From positions 1,630,001 through 1,694,000 of the forward strand of contig WPIO01000036.1 of NCBI GenBank assembly GCA_009760855.2: a DNA stretch of 64,000 bases. The letters run 5' to 3'. The notes below the pieces were generated by a model that was not told the origin of the DNA, ran no database searches, and saw nothing but the letters and a program-made list of their open reading frames with translations. This document shows positions 10,925 to 35,728 of the stretch, one piece after another (positions within the stretch are counted from its first letter, which is position 1; the number at the start of each line of letters is the position of its first letter). The DNA comes from Cristatella mucedo. Its lineage: Eukaryota > Bryozoa > Phylactolaemata > Cristatellidae. The translations under genes and the position numbers were made by a program.

Positions 10925-11500
10925 GTATTTGAAATTATTGGAAGCCTCTCATCAGTCAAGCAACGGATTGACTTCAAGGTTTTGTCGCTCACTTTTAGGT
11001 CCCTTCATTCTATGGCTCCAGCCTATCTTTCAGATATACTACCCCATCAGGCCAAGCATTGTACCACCCGCTTTTCGGAATCCAACAGTCTAGAAATACC
11101 TCATACAAACCTTAAATCCTTTGGAGACCGTGCGTTTAGTTCGTATGCTCCCAAAGCCTGGAACTCACTCCCGACTTGCGTCACAACATCCCCTGACCTG
11201 ACCACATTTAAAAAGAACTTAAAAACACACCTATTTAGGACAGCATTTAGTTGGTCCCTGCGATTCGTCCTTCATGTGCTTATGCGTGCTGACACGGTGC
11301 ATGCTGCCACTAACCACATTTGCATGCTGACTCTGTGCATGTCACCCCTAACCATGTTATTCTTGTTGCTTATCAAGCATGATATTACTCACCATTCAAT
11401 CGCGTTTCCCTTTGCAGCAAATGTAAAGCACCTAGAAAGAGATTAAGTTCTCTGAGGGCGCTTTATCAAGTGCATTATAATTATTATTATTATTACTACG
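10925..11500 (+). mobile_element. LINE-A 3' end, ORF tail and complete 3' UTR
   Basis: The plus strand encodes VLSLTFRSLHSMAPAYLSD, then AFSSYAPKAWNSLPTCV and FKKNLKTHLFRTAFS, followed by the 3' UTR and AGAGATTAAGTTCTCT, GGGCGCTTTATCAAG and ATT repeats. Confidence 0.9.
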
Positions 11501-12010
11501 CAAAATATCTAGCCTACCGTGCTATTTTTCGCTGTATTTTGTGTCACTTGACATTCAAACACTTCTCTAACATGCTTTAGTTTTGAATTTTGGAGCGTAC
11601 TGGTGATTACAGGTTTAGCATTTTTTGATTGCATTAGCTGACGCAGTGTCCACTGAGCTCAATTTGTCGACGGTTAGTTTTTCCAACGATGTACGCACCG
11701 AAAAAAGCACGATGCATTAAGCCTTTAACTTGATCGATTCCTAAAACTAAATATCTTACAGGAATATCTTGGTAATGAATGTTTACACATCGGCAAGTGG
11801 GGGCAGACGGACGAATCCCAACGCCACTGCCAAAAGCCTGTGACAAAAAATGCACCAACCTGATGACTTCTGCTATGGTACCAACCAACAACGAATAGTC
11901 CATTGAAGCTAGGTCTGAGTTTAAATTCAGTGGAGAAGTCAGTGGAATAAATCATCAAATATCCAATCGTAGTAACATCCACTATCGACCATCTTCCTAA
12001 CCGCTCACTA
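11500..12010. other. no gene recognised
   Basis: AT-leaning DNA between two LINE-A tails. Minus-strand ORFs at 11634-12054 have no family signature and no splice support. Confidence 0.5.
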
Positions 12011-12011
12011 A

Positions 12012-12190
12012 AAACCAATTGCTTGCTGACCCAGTGCATGTCACCCATAACCATGTTATTCTTGTTGTTTATTGAGCATGCTACCGCTAACCATTCGATC
12101 GTGCTTCCTTGCCAGCAGATGTAAAGTGCTTAGAAAGAGGTTGAGTTCTCTGAGGGCGCTATATCAAATGTAATATTATTATCAATATAA
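12012..12190 (+). mobile_element. LINE-A 3' UTR and tail
   Basis: TGACCCAGTGCATGTCACCC, CCATGTTATTCTTGTTG, then GAAAGAGGTTGAGTTCTC and GGGCGCTATATCAAATG with an ATT-rich end. Confidence 0.85.
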
Positions 12191-12236
12191 TTAACTTTAG
12201 TGATCCCAATGGAGACTTAGGATGATGCCTAATATT

Positions 12237-12239
<3 letters not shown>

Positions 12240-12284
<45 letters not shown>

Positions 12285-12290
12285 CATATA
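12240..12290. repeat. (TA)n microsatellite
   Basis: Uninterrupted TA run with a few flanking CA units. Confidence 0.95.
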
Positions 12291-12595
12291 TCCTATAATA
12301 GGCATGGGTAAGCCCAGTTTAAGCATAGAAATAGAAGACAAAATAGCAAAGATTGATTTTTGAAGTCCCAGGCCCTCTAAAAACAGCTGTGGTCAGGCCA
12401 CTCATTTAAGAACCTACCCTCAATAGCGGGAACCTAAATAACGTTCCTCTAGTCTCTTTTCTGCCATTCTTAGCCAAGACAAGTCACAAGTGGCAGTGCA
12501 AAGTTTTCATCGTCTTGATCAGATCTTGCCACACTACTCCAATCAGCGTCTAAACCTAATCAGTCCACTAAAACTGCTTCACTGTGGGTTTAATA

Positions 12596-13555
12596 TTAAT
12601 AATAATAATGATAATACTTTTGGTATAGCGCCCTCAGAGAACTCAATCTCTTTCAAGGCGCTTTACATTTGCTACAAAGGAAGCACGATTCAATGGTTAG
12701 TGGTAGCATGCTCAATGGCAATAAGCAAAACGTGGATAGAGGTAACATGCACAGCGTCAGCATGAAAATATTTTTAGTGGCTGCATGCACAGTGTCAGCA
12801 CGCATAAGGACGCAAATGACGAATCACATGGACCCACTGAATGCTGAGATAAATAGATACGTTTTTAGTTTCTTTTTAAATGTTGTCAAGTCAGGGGATG
12901 TTCTGACGCTAGTCGGGAGTGAGTTCCAGACTTTGGGAGCATACGAACTAAATGCACGATCTACAGAGGATTTGAGGTGTGTACGAGGTATTGGTAGACT
13001 GCTGGATTCCGAGAGGTGGGTGGTACGATGCTTGGCCTGGTGGGGGAGTAGATCTGAGAAATAGGCTGGAGCCAAAGAATGAAGTCACCTAAAAGAGAGC
13101 GACAAGACTTTGAAGTTGATCCGTTGCTTGACTGGTAGCCAGTGTAGGTCGGCGAGAAGTGGTGTGATGTGGCTACTGCGACGCTCACGACAGACAAGCC
13201 TAGCTGCGGAGTTTTGCACCAGCTGTAATCGCTTGATTGCACAAGCCGGTAGGCCAGCAAGCAGTGAGTTGCAGAAGTCAAGACGGGATGTCACAAATGC
13301 ATGGACCAATTTAGATACGGTATCCATGTCTAAACCACCCCGAGTTAGCAATTTTATGTAGCTGAAAGTAGGCAGACTTGACTGTAGAGCTGAAGTGGTC
13401 ATCTAATGAAAGTCGCTTTCGAACAGTTCACCTAAATTTCATGTAGCTTCAACAGGAGATATGCTAACAGAGCCGATTGTGAGGGCTAACACTTCCAATT
13501 TCTTACTCACACTTGGTTTGCCCGTAACTAGCTTTTGATACTACAGAATACCAAG
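12596..13555 (-). mobile_element. LINE-A fragment, well-preserved 3' half
   Basis: Minus-strand tail MAPAYFSDLLPHQ, RAFSSYAPKVWNSLPTSV and FKKKLKTYLF. It is nearly identical at protein level to the copy at 52621-52872, so both are young. Upstream, 13085-13402 reads ARLVCRERRSSHITPLLADL. The AAT tail is at 12596. Confidence 0.9.
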
Positions 13556-13692
13556 TCCTTCTTGAGCGACCCTTATCTTGCTTACATGGGCATCACTGGC
13601 ACTGCACTGCAATTGTTCAGGTCGTGTCTCAGCGGGAGACTCCAGATTATTGATGTGAATGGAGACACATCATCCGAGAAATTTACTAAATT
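13556..13692 (+). mobile_element. LINE reverse transcriptase fragment
   Basis: The plus strand reads YLAYMGITGTALQLFRSCLS, then GRLQIIDVNGDTSS, the RT segment between the FDTIDH and YADD boxes of L2/CR1-like elements. It lies head to head with the preceding minus-strand copy. Confidence 0.65.
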
Positions 13693-13864
13693 TAATATTT
13701 TAATTTAGAAATTGAGGTATTTACCTAGACCTCTTTTCTTTGACAATTCTCGGCCTTATTCCGGCTCACTTACCTCCCTCGCAGCTTGCATCGACGACAA
13801 GTGCACTTGGATGTGTAGTTTGTATGTACGTGTGTATGTGTGTATTGTATGCCGGCTCCTCTGA

Positions 13865-14020
13865 TGAGCCAGTGGTGTGGCGTGGATAAAGGCCAGTAAC
13901 CCGCTGGTGGCCGGATGGTGGATTCACCATCTGGGTCGGCCGGTGCACAGCTGTTGTCCGGCTGTGATGTGGTATGGACACAGGCCGGTAACCCGCTGGT
14001 GGGGAAATGGTGGACGGGAA
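13865..14020. repeat. 92-bp direct repeat, two copies
   Basis: GGCCAGTAACCCGCTGGTGG at 13891 recurs as GGCCGGTAACCCGCTGGTGG at 13983, with flanking GTGG..GGA blocks conserved as well. The surrounding region (13800-14150) has no recognisable gene. Confidence 0.7.
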
Positions 14021-14139
14021 AGTGGAGGAGCGGGAGTCGTGGGAGAGCAGGGGCCGAGGGGAGCCGTGCGCTCTTGGGCTCCGTGTGTTGGGAATAAACT
14101 GTCGGTGTTGGGCATCGGCTGGCTCTCTGCTGTGCGACC

Positions 14140-14580
14140 AAACGACACGATAGCCACTAACCTATCGAAGGACGCTTGAAGATAGAAAGACTAGCCTCAT
14201 AATTATGGGAAAGCCTAGTTTCAATTTAAACTTAGAAGACTTCACGAATTAACTTCACGACTAAACATTGGTTCACCAAGTGTCTCTCCTATAGCGTCTG
14301 CTCGTAACCCAGGCGGGCCGTTCCTATACGACTTTTCATAGGATACGCATATTGCCTCTGCTGTCAAATCGGCGAACTTTTAGCTGACGAGCATTTAAAA
14401 AATTAAGATCTGTTTTCATAAGAGTAAGATAGAAAAAATAGCCCATTTCCTTTAGTCAGAACCTCAGAGTTGAGCCGTTATTCGTCTACAACCGATGCAA
14501 AACTTAGCGGCAAAAAAGTCGGGTCGCTCGGTAACGACGTAGCTGCCGCGGCGCTCCATTTCTTGCTGAGCATCAAGTGC
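14140..14580. other. no gene recognised
   Basis: Unassigned DNA; no splice-supported ORF and no repeat seen elsewhere in the window. Confidence 0.5.
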
Positions 14581-14599
14581 CTCCCCCTCTCTCTCTCGA

Positions 14600-14960
14600 G
14601 AGTCAATTCGACTTCATGATCCTCCCTCCGGACCGCGTTGCTTCTTCTTCAGTATGCTCACGCATCACCCGCCCATCGCCTTCCAGCCATCTCTGTGCTT
14701 CTAGTAGTAAATTGAAATCTATTGGCAATCAAACCTTCAGTACGGATAGACCGAAGGTGCAAAGCTCGCCCAGGCTTTGACTAACAGCTCTATTGACTTG
14801 GCACCATTTAAGTCGCAGCTAAAGAGGCACCTGTTCTTCTCGCATTTCCCATTGCCCGAGACTGGACCGAGGCTTTTTTTGCTCCGAAGTGCTAGGCTTG
14901 TTACCTGTTTCAGATTCAATGCGCATTTACTGAGAAGGGGCCCCCTGGCTGTCGAAGCAC
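14600..14960 (+). mobile_element. LINE C-terminal fragment, a type distinct from LINE-A
   Basis: Plus-strand reading gives SIGNQTFSTDRPKV in one frame, then after a stop LTNSSIDLAPFKSQLKRHLF, the usual A..WNSLP..LR....FK..LK.HLF pattern of LINE ORF ends in a divergent form. It is decayed. Confidence 0.55.
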
Positions 14961-15810
14961 GAGACCTCGCTTTTCCTTAGCTCCTGGTTATTGCGTCTCC
15001 AGCAGCGGACCAGCGAAGCACCTATAATGAGACGTAGGACGCATGCACGAGACTTGTTATCATAATTATTTTTACAATCTGCGGCAATCGTATGACATGA
15101 AATAGCAGAGCGCTACTAGAGAGGATGCGCCGAGATCTAGCGGATCCGGATCGTAGCGGATCCACCAAGCCATGCATAGAACATTTAGAGAAGGCGTGAA
15201 CAGCGTGAACGTGGTAATCTTCGAGCGATCCCTTCCCGTATCCTCTTTCCTGCTTGACTGCCAATACAATGGGCGGCGATTCCGCAGTTCGGCATCGGTT
15301 GTGCTACTGTTGTACCACAATTACGGCGGCGGATCTTGGAAGTCTCACGGAGGCCATTCAGCGTGAACGTGAGCGTAAAGGAGACTCTCTGCTTATGGCT
15401 CTCGCGCCCTACACATATATGAGACCTCGCTGAATCAGCAGTTGGGGTAATGCCGCTGCGGTGGGCAGCATCCCCTACATCCTACATCTGAGGCCGGACG
15501 CTGCCGCCGAGTCAACTTCCCAACCGCTGGCTGCAGGTGGGGGCATACATTAGTGGCCGGACGCAGCGCTAATTACAACAGCAGCAGCAGGCGCACGCAA
15601 CACCTCCACAATTCTTCCTCGCGGAGGGACCACTTATTAGCAATTGTGCACGTGACCAAGCTGATTGGACAATTCGCTGTTCAAGTCACCGCTCTACTAC
15701 TGGGTGCGCCGCCATGGCTGTTGCCTACAGTGCTCTGGTTGGTAAACTGTTTGTTTACATTAAATGGTTGGTAAGATGAAGCAGCAAGGCTGCATCACTA
15801 AATATAAACA
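14960..15810. other. no gene recognised
   Basis: Short ORFs on both strands without domain or splice support. Confidence 0.5.
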
Positions 15811-15811
15811 A

Positions 15812-15955
15812 ATATAATTCATTTATGTAGCGCCCCAAGAGAACTTAATCTCTATTCAGGCGCTTCACATATGTCTCGGGGCTCGAGCCCCCGACCTCAG
15901 CCAGAGCTTGGTCGGGGGCGAGCACCTTAACCGCTAGACCAAACTGAGCGCTGAT
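15812..15955 (-). mobile_element. SINE-A, near-complete copy
   Basis: Minus strand: GCTCAGTTTGGTCTAGCGG (A box TGGTCTAGCGG), TTAAGGTGCTCGC, B-box-like GGGCTCGAGCCC, then GAAGCGCCTGAATAGAGATT, AAGTTCTCTTGGGGCGC and an AT-rich end. The tRNA-like head carries internal polymerase III promoter boxes; the tail matches LINE-A. Confidence 0.85.
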
Positions 15956-16840
15956 GCATCGCTGATGCAAGCGGACCACCCAGTCCAATCATACTACTGC
16001 TGCAGTTTCCAGCATAAGTACCCAGGGCCAAGACAAGAGATTTCCATTCTCTTTGAGCGCTATACATTTTTTGAATTACAATATTACGTCTGCTACGACT
16101 GTGTGGCTGTTCGAAGGACTTTGTCCGGAGCTTACCGAAATGCGAGAGTGCTTTATCGGTTGGATCCTAACAGCCCGAGAGATTATTAGCAGTTACTGAA
16201 TTGCAACCCATTCGAGCACGACATGCCATACGCAATCAGGGCACTCCAGGCTTCGAGTAAGTCGGTTGCATGGTGCGACTGAGGAGGCTATATACGTGTG
16301 CCTCTCTATAGCCATAGCAACCACCATGCGACGAAAACAATATGGACTTACAATGGATATGGACTGTCTACTTTCACAATTACTCAAATAAAATTTGAAG
16401 CTAGCAAATGCAATGTCACGGCCTTTGCGCTCCAAAATTTTCAACCAATTTCGTATTGTTACTTTTACTATCTGGTAACTGAATCGGTGTTTTGTTGGCA
16501 ATGAATGAATAGGACTTCATACATCAATTCACAGTAACTTAGTTGTGCAATGAATTTGAAAATTTCACCAACTAGTTCTAAGAGAGCTGTTGGACGTTCT
16601 TGAGCATACCAAATAGACTGTCGAATTGAACGATAGGCAGCCGAGACTGGATTGATAAGACTGCTAGCAATCGTTGAACACAATCATTGAGAAAATATTC
16701 TGATTAAGGGTAGCAGGGACATGCTTCAGATGTAACCCCAGTGATCAAGCCTTTTTCTATGAGTGTCTATGCATTATTTATCGAGTAAATAACCGAGGGT
16801 CCGACTAAACAGCAGCCATTAATCTTTTGTGGACTTTTGC
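15956..16840. other. no gene recognised
   Basis: AT-leaning DNA. ORFs at 15965-16189 and 16298-16504 (plus) and 16193-16501 (minus) lack domains and overlap one another. Confidence 0.5.
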
Positions 16841-16842
16841 AA

Positions 16843-17130
16843 GCTTGTCTTAGCATGACAATCGCGAGCTTTTGCGAGCTTGTCTTAGCATGACAATCGC
16901 GAGCTTTTGCGAGCTTGTCTTAGCATGACAATCGCGAGCTTTTGCAAGCTTGTCTTAGCATGACAATCGCGAGCTTTTGCGAGCTTGTCTTAGCATGACA
17001 ATCGCGAGCTTTTGCGAGCTTGTCTTAGCATGACAATCGCGAGCTTTTGCGAGCTTGTCTTAGCATGACAATCGCGAGCTTTTGCAAGCTTGTCTTAGCA
17101 TGACAATCGCGAGCTTTTGCAAGCTTGTCT
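16843..17130. repeat. 35-bp tandem repeat, eight copies plus a partial
   Basis: GCTTGTCTTAGCATGACAAT starts at 16843, 16878, 16913, 16948, 16983, 17018, 17053 and 17088, and a partial copy is at 17123. Copies differ almost only at one base before GCTTG (CAAG versus CGAG), so the array is young or homogenised. Confidence 0.95.
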
Positions 17131-17778
17131 AAGCAGAATACATTCCTTTTTGTTGACTATAGGTTATTGCTTCTCTTGCCGCAAGTTTTAAAGCACTTCT
17201 CTTAGAGTCATAAAAAGACTTATGAATTATTATTATTGTTAATAGTATTAGGATTTTGCTCCTTCTGGAGTTGTGTGCACCGAACGTGTTCTAGTTTTGA
17301 GATTGTGTTAGCTATTGTTGTGTTTGTATGGGTTATATCTTTCCTACCTTATTAACCTACCTTTATGTAGCGCATCAGCGCCGCAGATTAGAATACATCA
17401 CCGCAGCAGATACCTTAAATACCTTCGATACATTAAATTGTAGCACTTTGCTGGCCTTGGCTGAATTTTAGCGCGAACAAGAGCTGTTCGGAGGCGGGCT
17501 AGAACTCCTTTGTCCTGGAGCAGTGAGCCAGAAAGGAGCGTCAGTGCGGTTAGAGAGAAAGAGCTTAAGAGCAAGCCAGGAAGCTCTGAGACGAGCGGTG
17601 GTGATTCGGCCTTTAGAATTGGTCCGATACCCATGGGAGCTGCTGATTGATGTTGGCTGGCCTGTCAACCTCCGCCATCACTCTGTCCAGAAAGAATCGT
17701 TTGGAACCCATTCGCCATTCAAGCTGGACAGAGGAAACATTCCAGTGGCCTAGTGCCGGTATTAATTCTTTACGGTAA
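17131..17778. other. no gene recognised
   Basis: Unassigned DNA between the 35-bp array and the LTR-like element; short ATT-rich stretch near 17227. Confidence 0.5.
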
Positions 17779-18542
17779 TGGGCCCCGGTGTCGGGCCCAA
17801 TACCACTAAGCTCTTGCCCATTGTCTCAGCTCAGTATTTAAGAGTCGAGCGACGCTCGCTCTGGGTCTTTTGTCTCTTCTGGCCTTATGGTATATTGTCT
17901 TTGGTCTGGCTCTGCGCTTTGACGCCATTGGACTCGTTTCTCTGAAAGCGAGGGGGGAGGGTGGGCTGTCCGCCGATGATGGACGGAACAGGACAAGACA
18001 GCGGTAGGAGGATTCGGTGGACTCCACCGAATACGGTCGTATCGCGCCCGAGCTGGCATTCTGTGTTTCTTTGGTGTTTTGTGTGTGCGCGCTAGCACGT
18101 GGTCTCGGCATAGGGATTTGCTGGTGCGAGCTATGCGTAGTTAGCGTGTGTGGAGCCCTAGTTCTCCGGTTAGGGTTTAGGCTCCAGTTTCAGCTCCGTC
18201 TATTTGGGTCGTTCCCCAGTATAGATGTAAGTAGCTTAAGTGTGGAGACGTGTTTCCTCCACAGGGGTGCTTGAGTTGGCGTGTGTGGAGTATTCCTGCC
18301 GCACTCGTGGATACCGAGTCTTAGTTCTCCGGTTAGGGTTTAGGCTCTGGTTCGCGCCCAGTGTGTGAAGAAGTATTCCCTCCGCAAGAGTGTTGGTGCT
18401 GTTGAGAGCGTGCGAGGAGTGTGGAGATAAAGCTGAACTAGACGCGCAGCGACTTTGTGCGCTTGCGAATAAAATTCAGTAAAATCCCCAATTTGTGTCT
18501 CGCTTTCCAATTCACGCCGCGGGCTCACGACCCCCTTTAGTA
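17779..18542 (+). mobile_element. LTR-like element (possible solo LTR)
   Basis: 764 bp bounded by ACGGTAA on both sides (17772-17778 and 18543-18549), a possible target-site duplication. It has a TATA-like AGTATTTAAGAG near 17834 and an AATAAA at 18468. GTTCTCCGGTTAGGGTTTAG occurs twice inside, 163 bp apart. It starts TG, but its end does not read CA, which weakens the LTR call. No gag, pol or primer-binding site is seen. Confidence 0.35.
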
Positions 18543-18687
18543 ACGGTAACCAGTGTAGCGCCAGAAAAGCTCGTTTCGTGGCGGCCAGCTTATTGCGCGT
18601 AGGCGCGCACCGAACGGCATTAGGCGCTAGGCTACGCCGCTAGGTGAGCGGCAGGTCAAGCCTACTCCGCCGAGCCTTCGGCGTTAC

Positions 18688-18785
18688 AATAATAATAATA
18701 ATGCACTTGATAAAGCGCCCTCAGAGAACTCAATTTCGTTCTAGGCACTTTAAATTTGATGCAAAGGGAGACTATCTCAAGGGAG
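18688..18785 (-). mobile_element. LINE-A 3' terminal fragment
   Basis: AAT repeats, GCACTTGATAAAGCGCCC, AGAGAACTCAATTTC, the reverse complement of the LINE-A terminus, then a few bases of 3' UTR. Confidence 0.85.
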
Positions 18786-19556
18786 GCTAACTCAACCAAT
18801 TACGGTAGACGTTCGTTCAACGTTCGGCTTAGCCACCTTGTTGAGCTCTAGCATAGCGTACTTCTGGAGATTTGACAGCGATAGCGAGGCACGGGTGAAC
18901 AGCGCCAGCCGTATCGAAAACTGACGTCAAAGCCAAAGTAAAAATAACTATGAAATTTGAGACATTCAGTTCCTAAGGTGTGTAATTAAGGAGTAGCAGG
19001 GCCTATTAGTTGTCTCTTGGGCGGTAATAATCCGGCTGATAATTGCACTAACTTGTCAGTATCAAATCAGCATATGCAACTCACAAACCGCACTTAAAGG
19101 AATATGATTAACTCGTATCTATCACGCGTCGGCAAGAATTAGCACTGTTATGGACGCTGTGTTTGTTAGTGGCCCGAAACACTTGAGTGTGTAAAGTCGC
19201 TGCAACGCGCTGCAAGAAGTACGTCCATGACATCGTACAGGCAGAAGCCCACCAGCATATGCGTGGTGCTTAGGCCTTCTCGATTGCAATGATAAAATAT
19301 AGAAAGCCAAAATATTTATTAGGAAGCGAATCATATATAATCTTCGGGCGCTAGAAATAATGCAGAGGATTCGAGACGCGCCACAGCACTTTGCACAAGC
19401 CACTACTATATCCGCACACACCCTTTACTTCCTGCGGTCGCTTCCGGCGAGAAGCAGCTCTGCTGTGGCTGCTCTTGGATGAATCGAGCTGCGCACCTTG
19501 ATTGTTTGTATTCACGATGAACAACTGATATATATATAGGCTTATAATTACGTACA
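18786..19556. other. 5' flank of the MCCC2-like gene; nothing recognised
   Basis: No repeat, CpG-dense block or clear promoter motif. Transcription start and any 5' UTR exon cannot be placed. Confidence 0.5.
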
Positions 19557-32256
<12,700 letters not shown>

Positions 32257-32439
32257 GCCCTACGAGCTCCTGACCCCTCCTGATCGATCGAGCAGAGCTT
32301 CGGTGGAGCTGGCGGTGGCTGCAAGAACCCAGGAAAAGTGAGAGGCCTTTCGTGCTGACGGCATGCCGTCTTAAACTTTGCGAGGCCACTCCTACGTGCA
32401 CAAAGGAACATGCTAGCTCTGCCGGTGACGTTGGTTAGA

Positions 32440-32995
<556 letters not shown>

Positions 32996-32999
32996 GACA

Positions 33000-33980
33000 T
33001 GAGTCAGTAGAGCGGTTGGCTGGATGCCTGGCCTGATTGGGAAGTCGTTTGGGTAGATAAAGTGGCAGGTGACAAGACCTTCAAGTCGATGCGTAGCTTT
33101 ATGTGTAGTACTAGTTTAGGTAGTGAGAAGCGGTGTGATATTGTGGTTTCGACATTCACAGCAGAGACGCCTAGCTGTGAAGTCGTGCATCAAATGTGTG
33201 TGGCTCGTTGCAAGCAGCACGCACAGGCCGGAAGAGTAATAACCAGCGAGTTATAGAAGTCACGACGGGATAGCAGAAATCCACGGACCAATTTGAATGC
33301 ATGTCTAAGCAAGCCCGATTTTAGCAATGCAATGTAGCTGAAAGTAGGCAGACGTGACTGTGAGCTAGCTGTGAGCTAATGTGGTTGGCTTGAGGAGTGT
33401 CACTTTGGAGTAGAACACGACGATTACTTGCAGACGCTACAGGAAATATGTTGCTAAAGCCCATTTTGAGTGACGTCTTTTCCAGTTTCTGAATAACTTA
33501 TAATTAGTTGGTCTTGTCGTCATTCAGCTTGAATGGCGGCAAGGCCAACTTGAACCAAATTGAAGCGAAAATGTCAGCAATGCATGCAGCAAAGGAGTTA
33601 AAAGAGTTTTGTGTGGGGTAAGGTAGGGAGGGGTCAAAGCATAGGCACAGCTGTGTGTCATCGGCATAGAAATGAAAGCCTAGATTGTGCTTGGCCGGTT
33701 ACTTCAGCAAGACGGAGAGTATACATTGTGAATAGAAGTTTACCAAGCACAGAACCCCTGGGTAACCATACTTTAGAGGCTCCTCGGATGAATGTTGGCC
33801 ATTGACACCAATGCTCTTAAAGCCGTCGATGAGATATTACCAAAACCATTGCAGTGAAGTGCCGGTTATGCCCAGACGAGATGACATGTGCTTCAGCAGG
33901 CCTTGGTGATCAATGGTGTCAAACAATGCTGAACTAGATCTAGCAGAAATAGACGAGCAACTCTATCTCAGTCAGCGTTT
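33000..33980 (-). mobile_element. LINE-A fragment with decayed reverse transcriptase
   Basis: Antisense ORF-tail blocks (GACAAGACCTTCAAGTCGAT, AGCCCGATTTTAGCAATG) lie at left; RT-derived blocks follow near 33660 (TCGGCATAGAAATGAAAGCC) and 33900 (GGTGATCAATGGTGTCAAAC, reverse complement of FDTIDH). Many stops. Confidence 0.8.
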
Positions 33981-34690
33981 CTTAGACGGTTGTCTCAAGT
34001 CCTGCATCGTTCAAGAGACCCCGAGTATTGTACATAGAAATCTTGCATAAGTATCACCTCACTATGTATTGACTTTTATCGCTCGAGCTGTATCTTCTTG
34101 CATCAGATTGGGCTGGATTACCCAGTCAGCGACACTTCCTTCCGACATCTTCTCCAGTCTCACGGTATGGTTAATTTGTCCCGAGCGACCTGTTTGAGTT
34201 GATTCGACAGTACAGTACGTTCGCGGGGTTCTTTTTCTCCCGTACTCGCTGAGTTTCGGCCGATGCGTTGTGATGCTGAGCGGATAATTTCTCTGTCGCT
34301 TGTTTTTCTCGCTGTCTGCCATGGTTACGTATATTCTATGAGCGTTGCCCTACTTTGCTCTGGGTCCATTTTTGTCAAAGTTTTGCACTTAACCCCCTTT
34401 CAGTAATTTCCCACTTTTGGTCCTGTTCAAATGAAATTTAATCAACTCTCAAGTGCATGTTGCCCCTGGCAACAAATCATTTGCGTTCAGGCTCATTTTC
34501 CACAGGTCAACTCTGCCAAAGGTCAACTCTGCCAAACAACAGGTCAACTCTGCAAAACCGGTATTGAATTCAGTTTAATTACGTGCAAGATTATAGCTTG
34601 ATTCTCATATTGACTTGGAAATGGCCACTTTTGTGTATTCTGTAGTTAAAAAGTTAAGGAGTCGTCATTGTATTTCCGCATTATTTGCCT
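33981..34690. other. no gene recognised; short GGTCAACTCTGCC repeat
   Basis: Contains three copies of AGGTCAACTCTGC(C/A)AAA between 34503 and 34556. The minus-strand ORF at 34062-34322 has no domain I recognise. Confidence 0.5.
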
Positions 34691-34694
34691 TCTC

Positions 34695-34880
34695 CACACG
34701 TTACCACTAACCATGTAGTCACGCTTCCTTTACAGCAAATCTAAAGTGCCCAGAAAGATCTAAAGTGCCCAGAAAGATCACAAAGTCCTCCGAGGGTGCT
34801 ATACAAGCGTATTATTCTCTTTGCAGCAAATGTAGAGCGCCTAGAAAGAGTTTTTATTATTATTGTTATTACCGTTATTT
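34695..34880 (+). mobile_element. LINE-A tail fragments, internally duplicated
   Basis: AACCATGTAGTCACGCTTCC, then AAATCTAAAGTGCCCAGAAA partly repeated, CCTCCGAGGGTGCTATACAA, then a second start (TTTGCAGCAAATGTAGAGCG) and an ATT run. It looks like two tails joined. Confidence 0.65.
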
Positions 34881-35305
34881 GAGGTAGGGTATAAACTTTT
34901 GGTGTAGGCCTGCACATGGCATGCCAAAACTAGGCTCAGTAAACGAACTTTTTATATGAACTTCGGCCCCAAACCCAGCAGCCAGCATTCAGGTCTGTCA
35001 GTCGTCCACTCACGCTTTCTCGTACAGTGGATGGAAATTATTGCCATACAATGACCTTTCTTCCACGATGTTTTCTGGACCTGGGATATAAGTCATTTTA
35101 GGGCACAACGGCCCTTTTTTGTGGTCATTTTGTTTCGCAAGTCATACAGTGTTGGTTCACTTTGGTTTTAGTTTGAGAAGCAGATCTCCATTGTTATTCG
35201 CTTGTTTTGAGTGGCGTTTATTCAGTCACCTTTTCAAAATTCCTAAGGGAATAGTCAATTCAGATATGCTTACTCCCTTTTGAGCAATAGTATAAGATAT
35301 AAATT

Positions 35306-35306
<1 letters not shown>

Positions 35307-35380
<74 letters not shown>
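35307..35380. repeat. (CA)n microsatellite
   Basis: Uninterrupted CA run of about 37 units. Confidence 0.97.
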
Positions 35381-35381
<1 letters not shown>

Positions 35382-35728
35382 GCGCCTGCATATGTAGTGC
35401 TCTCCGGAAAAATTCATACACGCAGGGGTTCAAGATTTAACCTCAGATATTTCAGTGCTTCGTGGATTGAAGGCCAGCACAATTTGACCAGGGCTTGGGA
35501 TTTTCGTGAATTAACAATATTTCGAACAAATCGTGCGTGCCTACCTCTTTGGTTTCGTACCAGTTGCAAAAACTTGCGAAATGACCCTGTTCGTGCAGTT
35601 TCTGATGCTATTTCTGGTATCAGAATTAACTACTTGCCATTTTCGAATGATACTATCGTGCAGCACTGTTCTGTAGCTCAAATTCTGTATCGATGCTCGC
35701 TACGAAGCAGATGAGTGACCAAGAAGAT

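Noticed and set aside
13850-13910. CTGATGAG core suggesting a hammerhead ribozyme
   Set aside because: A stem II-like GCCA..TGGC follows, but the required GAAA core and closing stem are missing at the right distance.
15900-15955. A functional tRNA gene
   Set aside because: A- and B-box-like sequences are present, but the anticodon arm and acceptor stem do not pair and the LINE-like tail follows, so this is a SINE. The same applies at 25245, 26383, 40385 and 61080.
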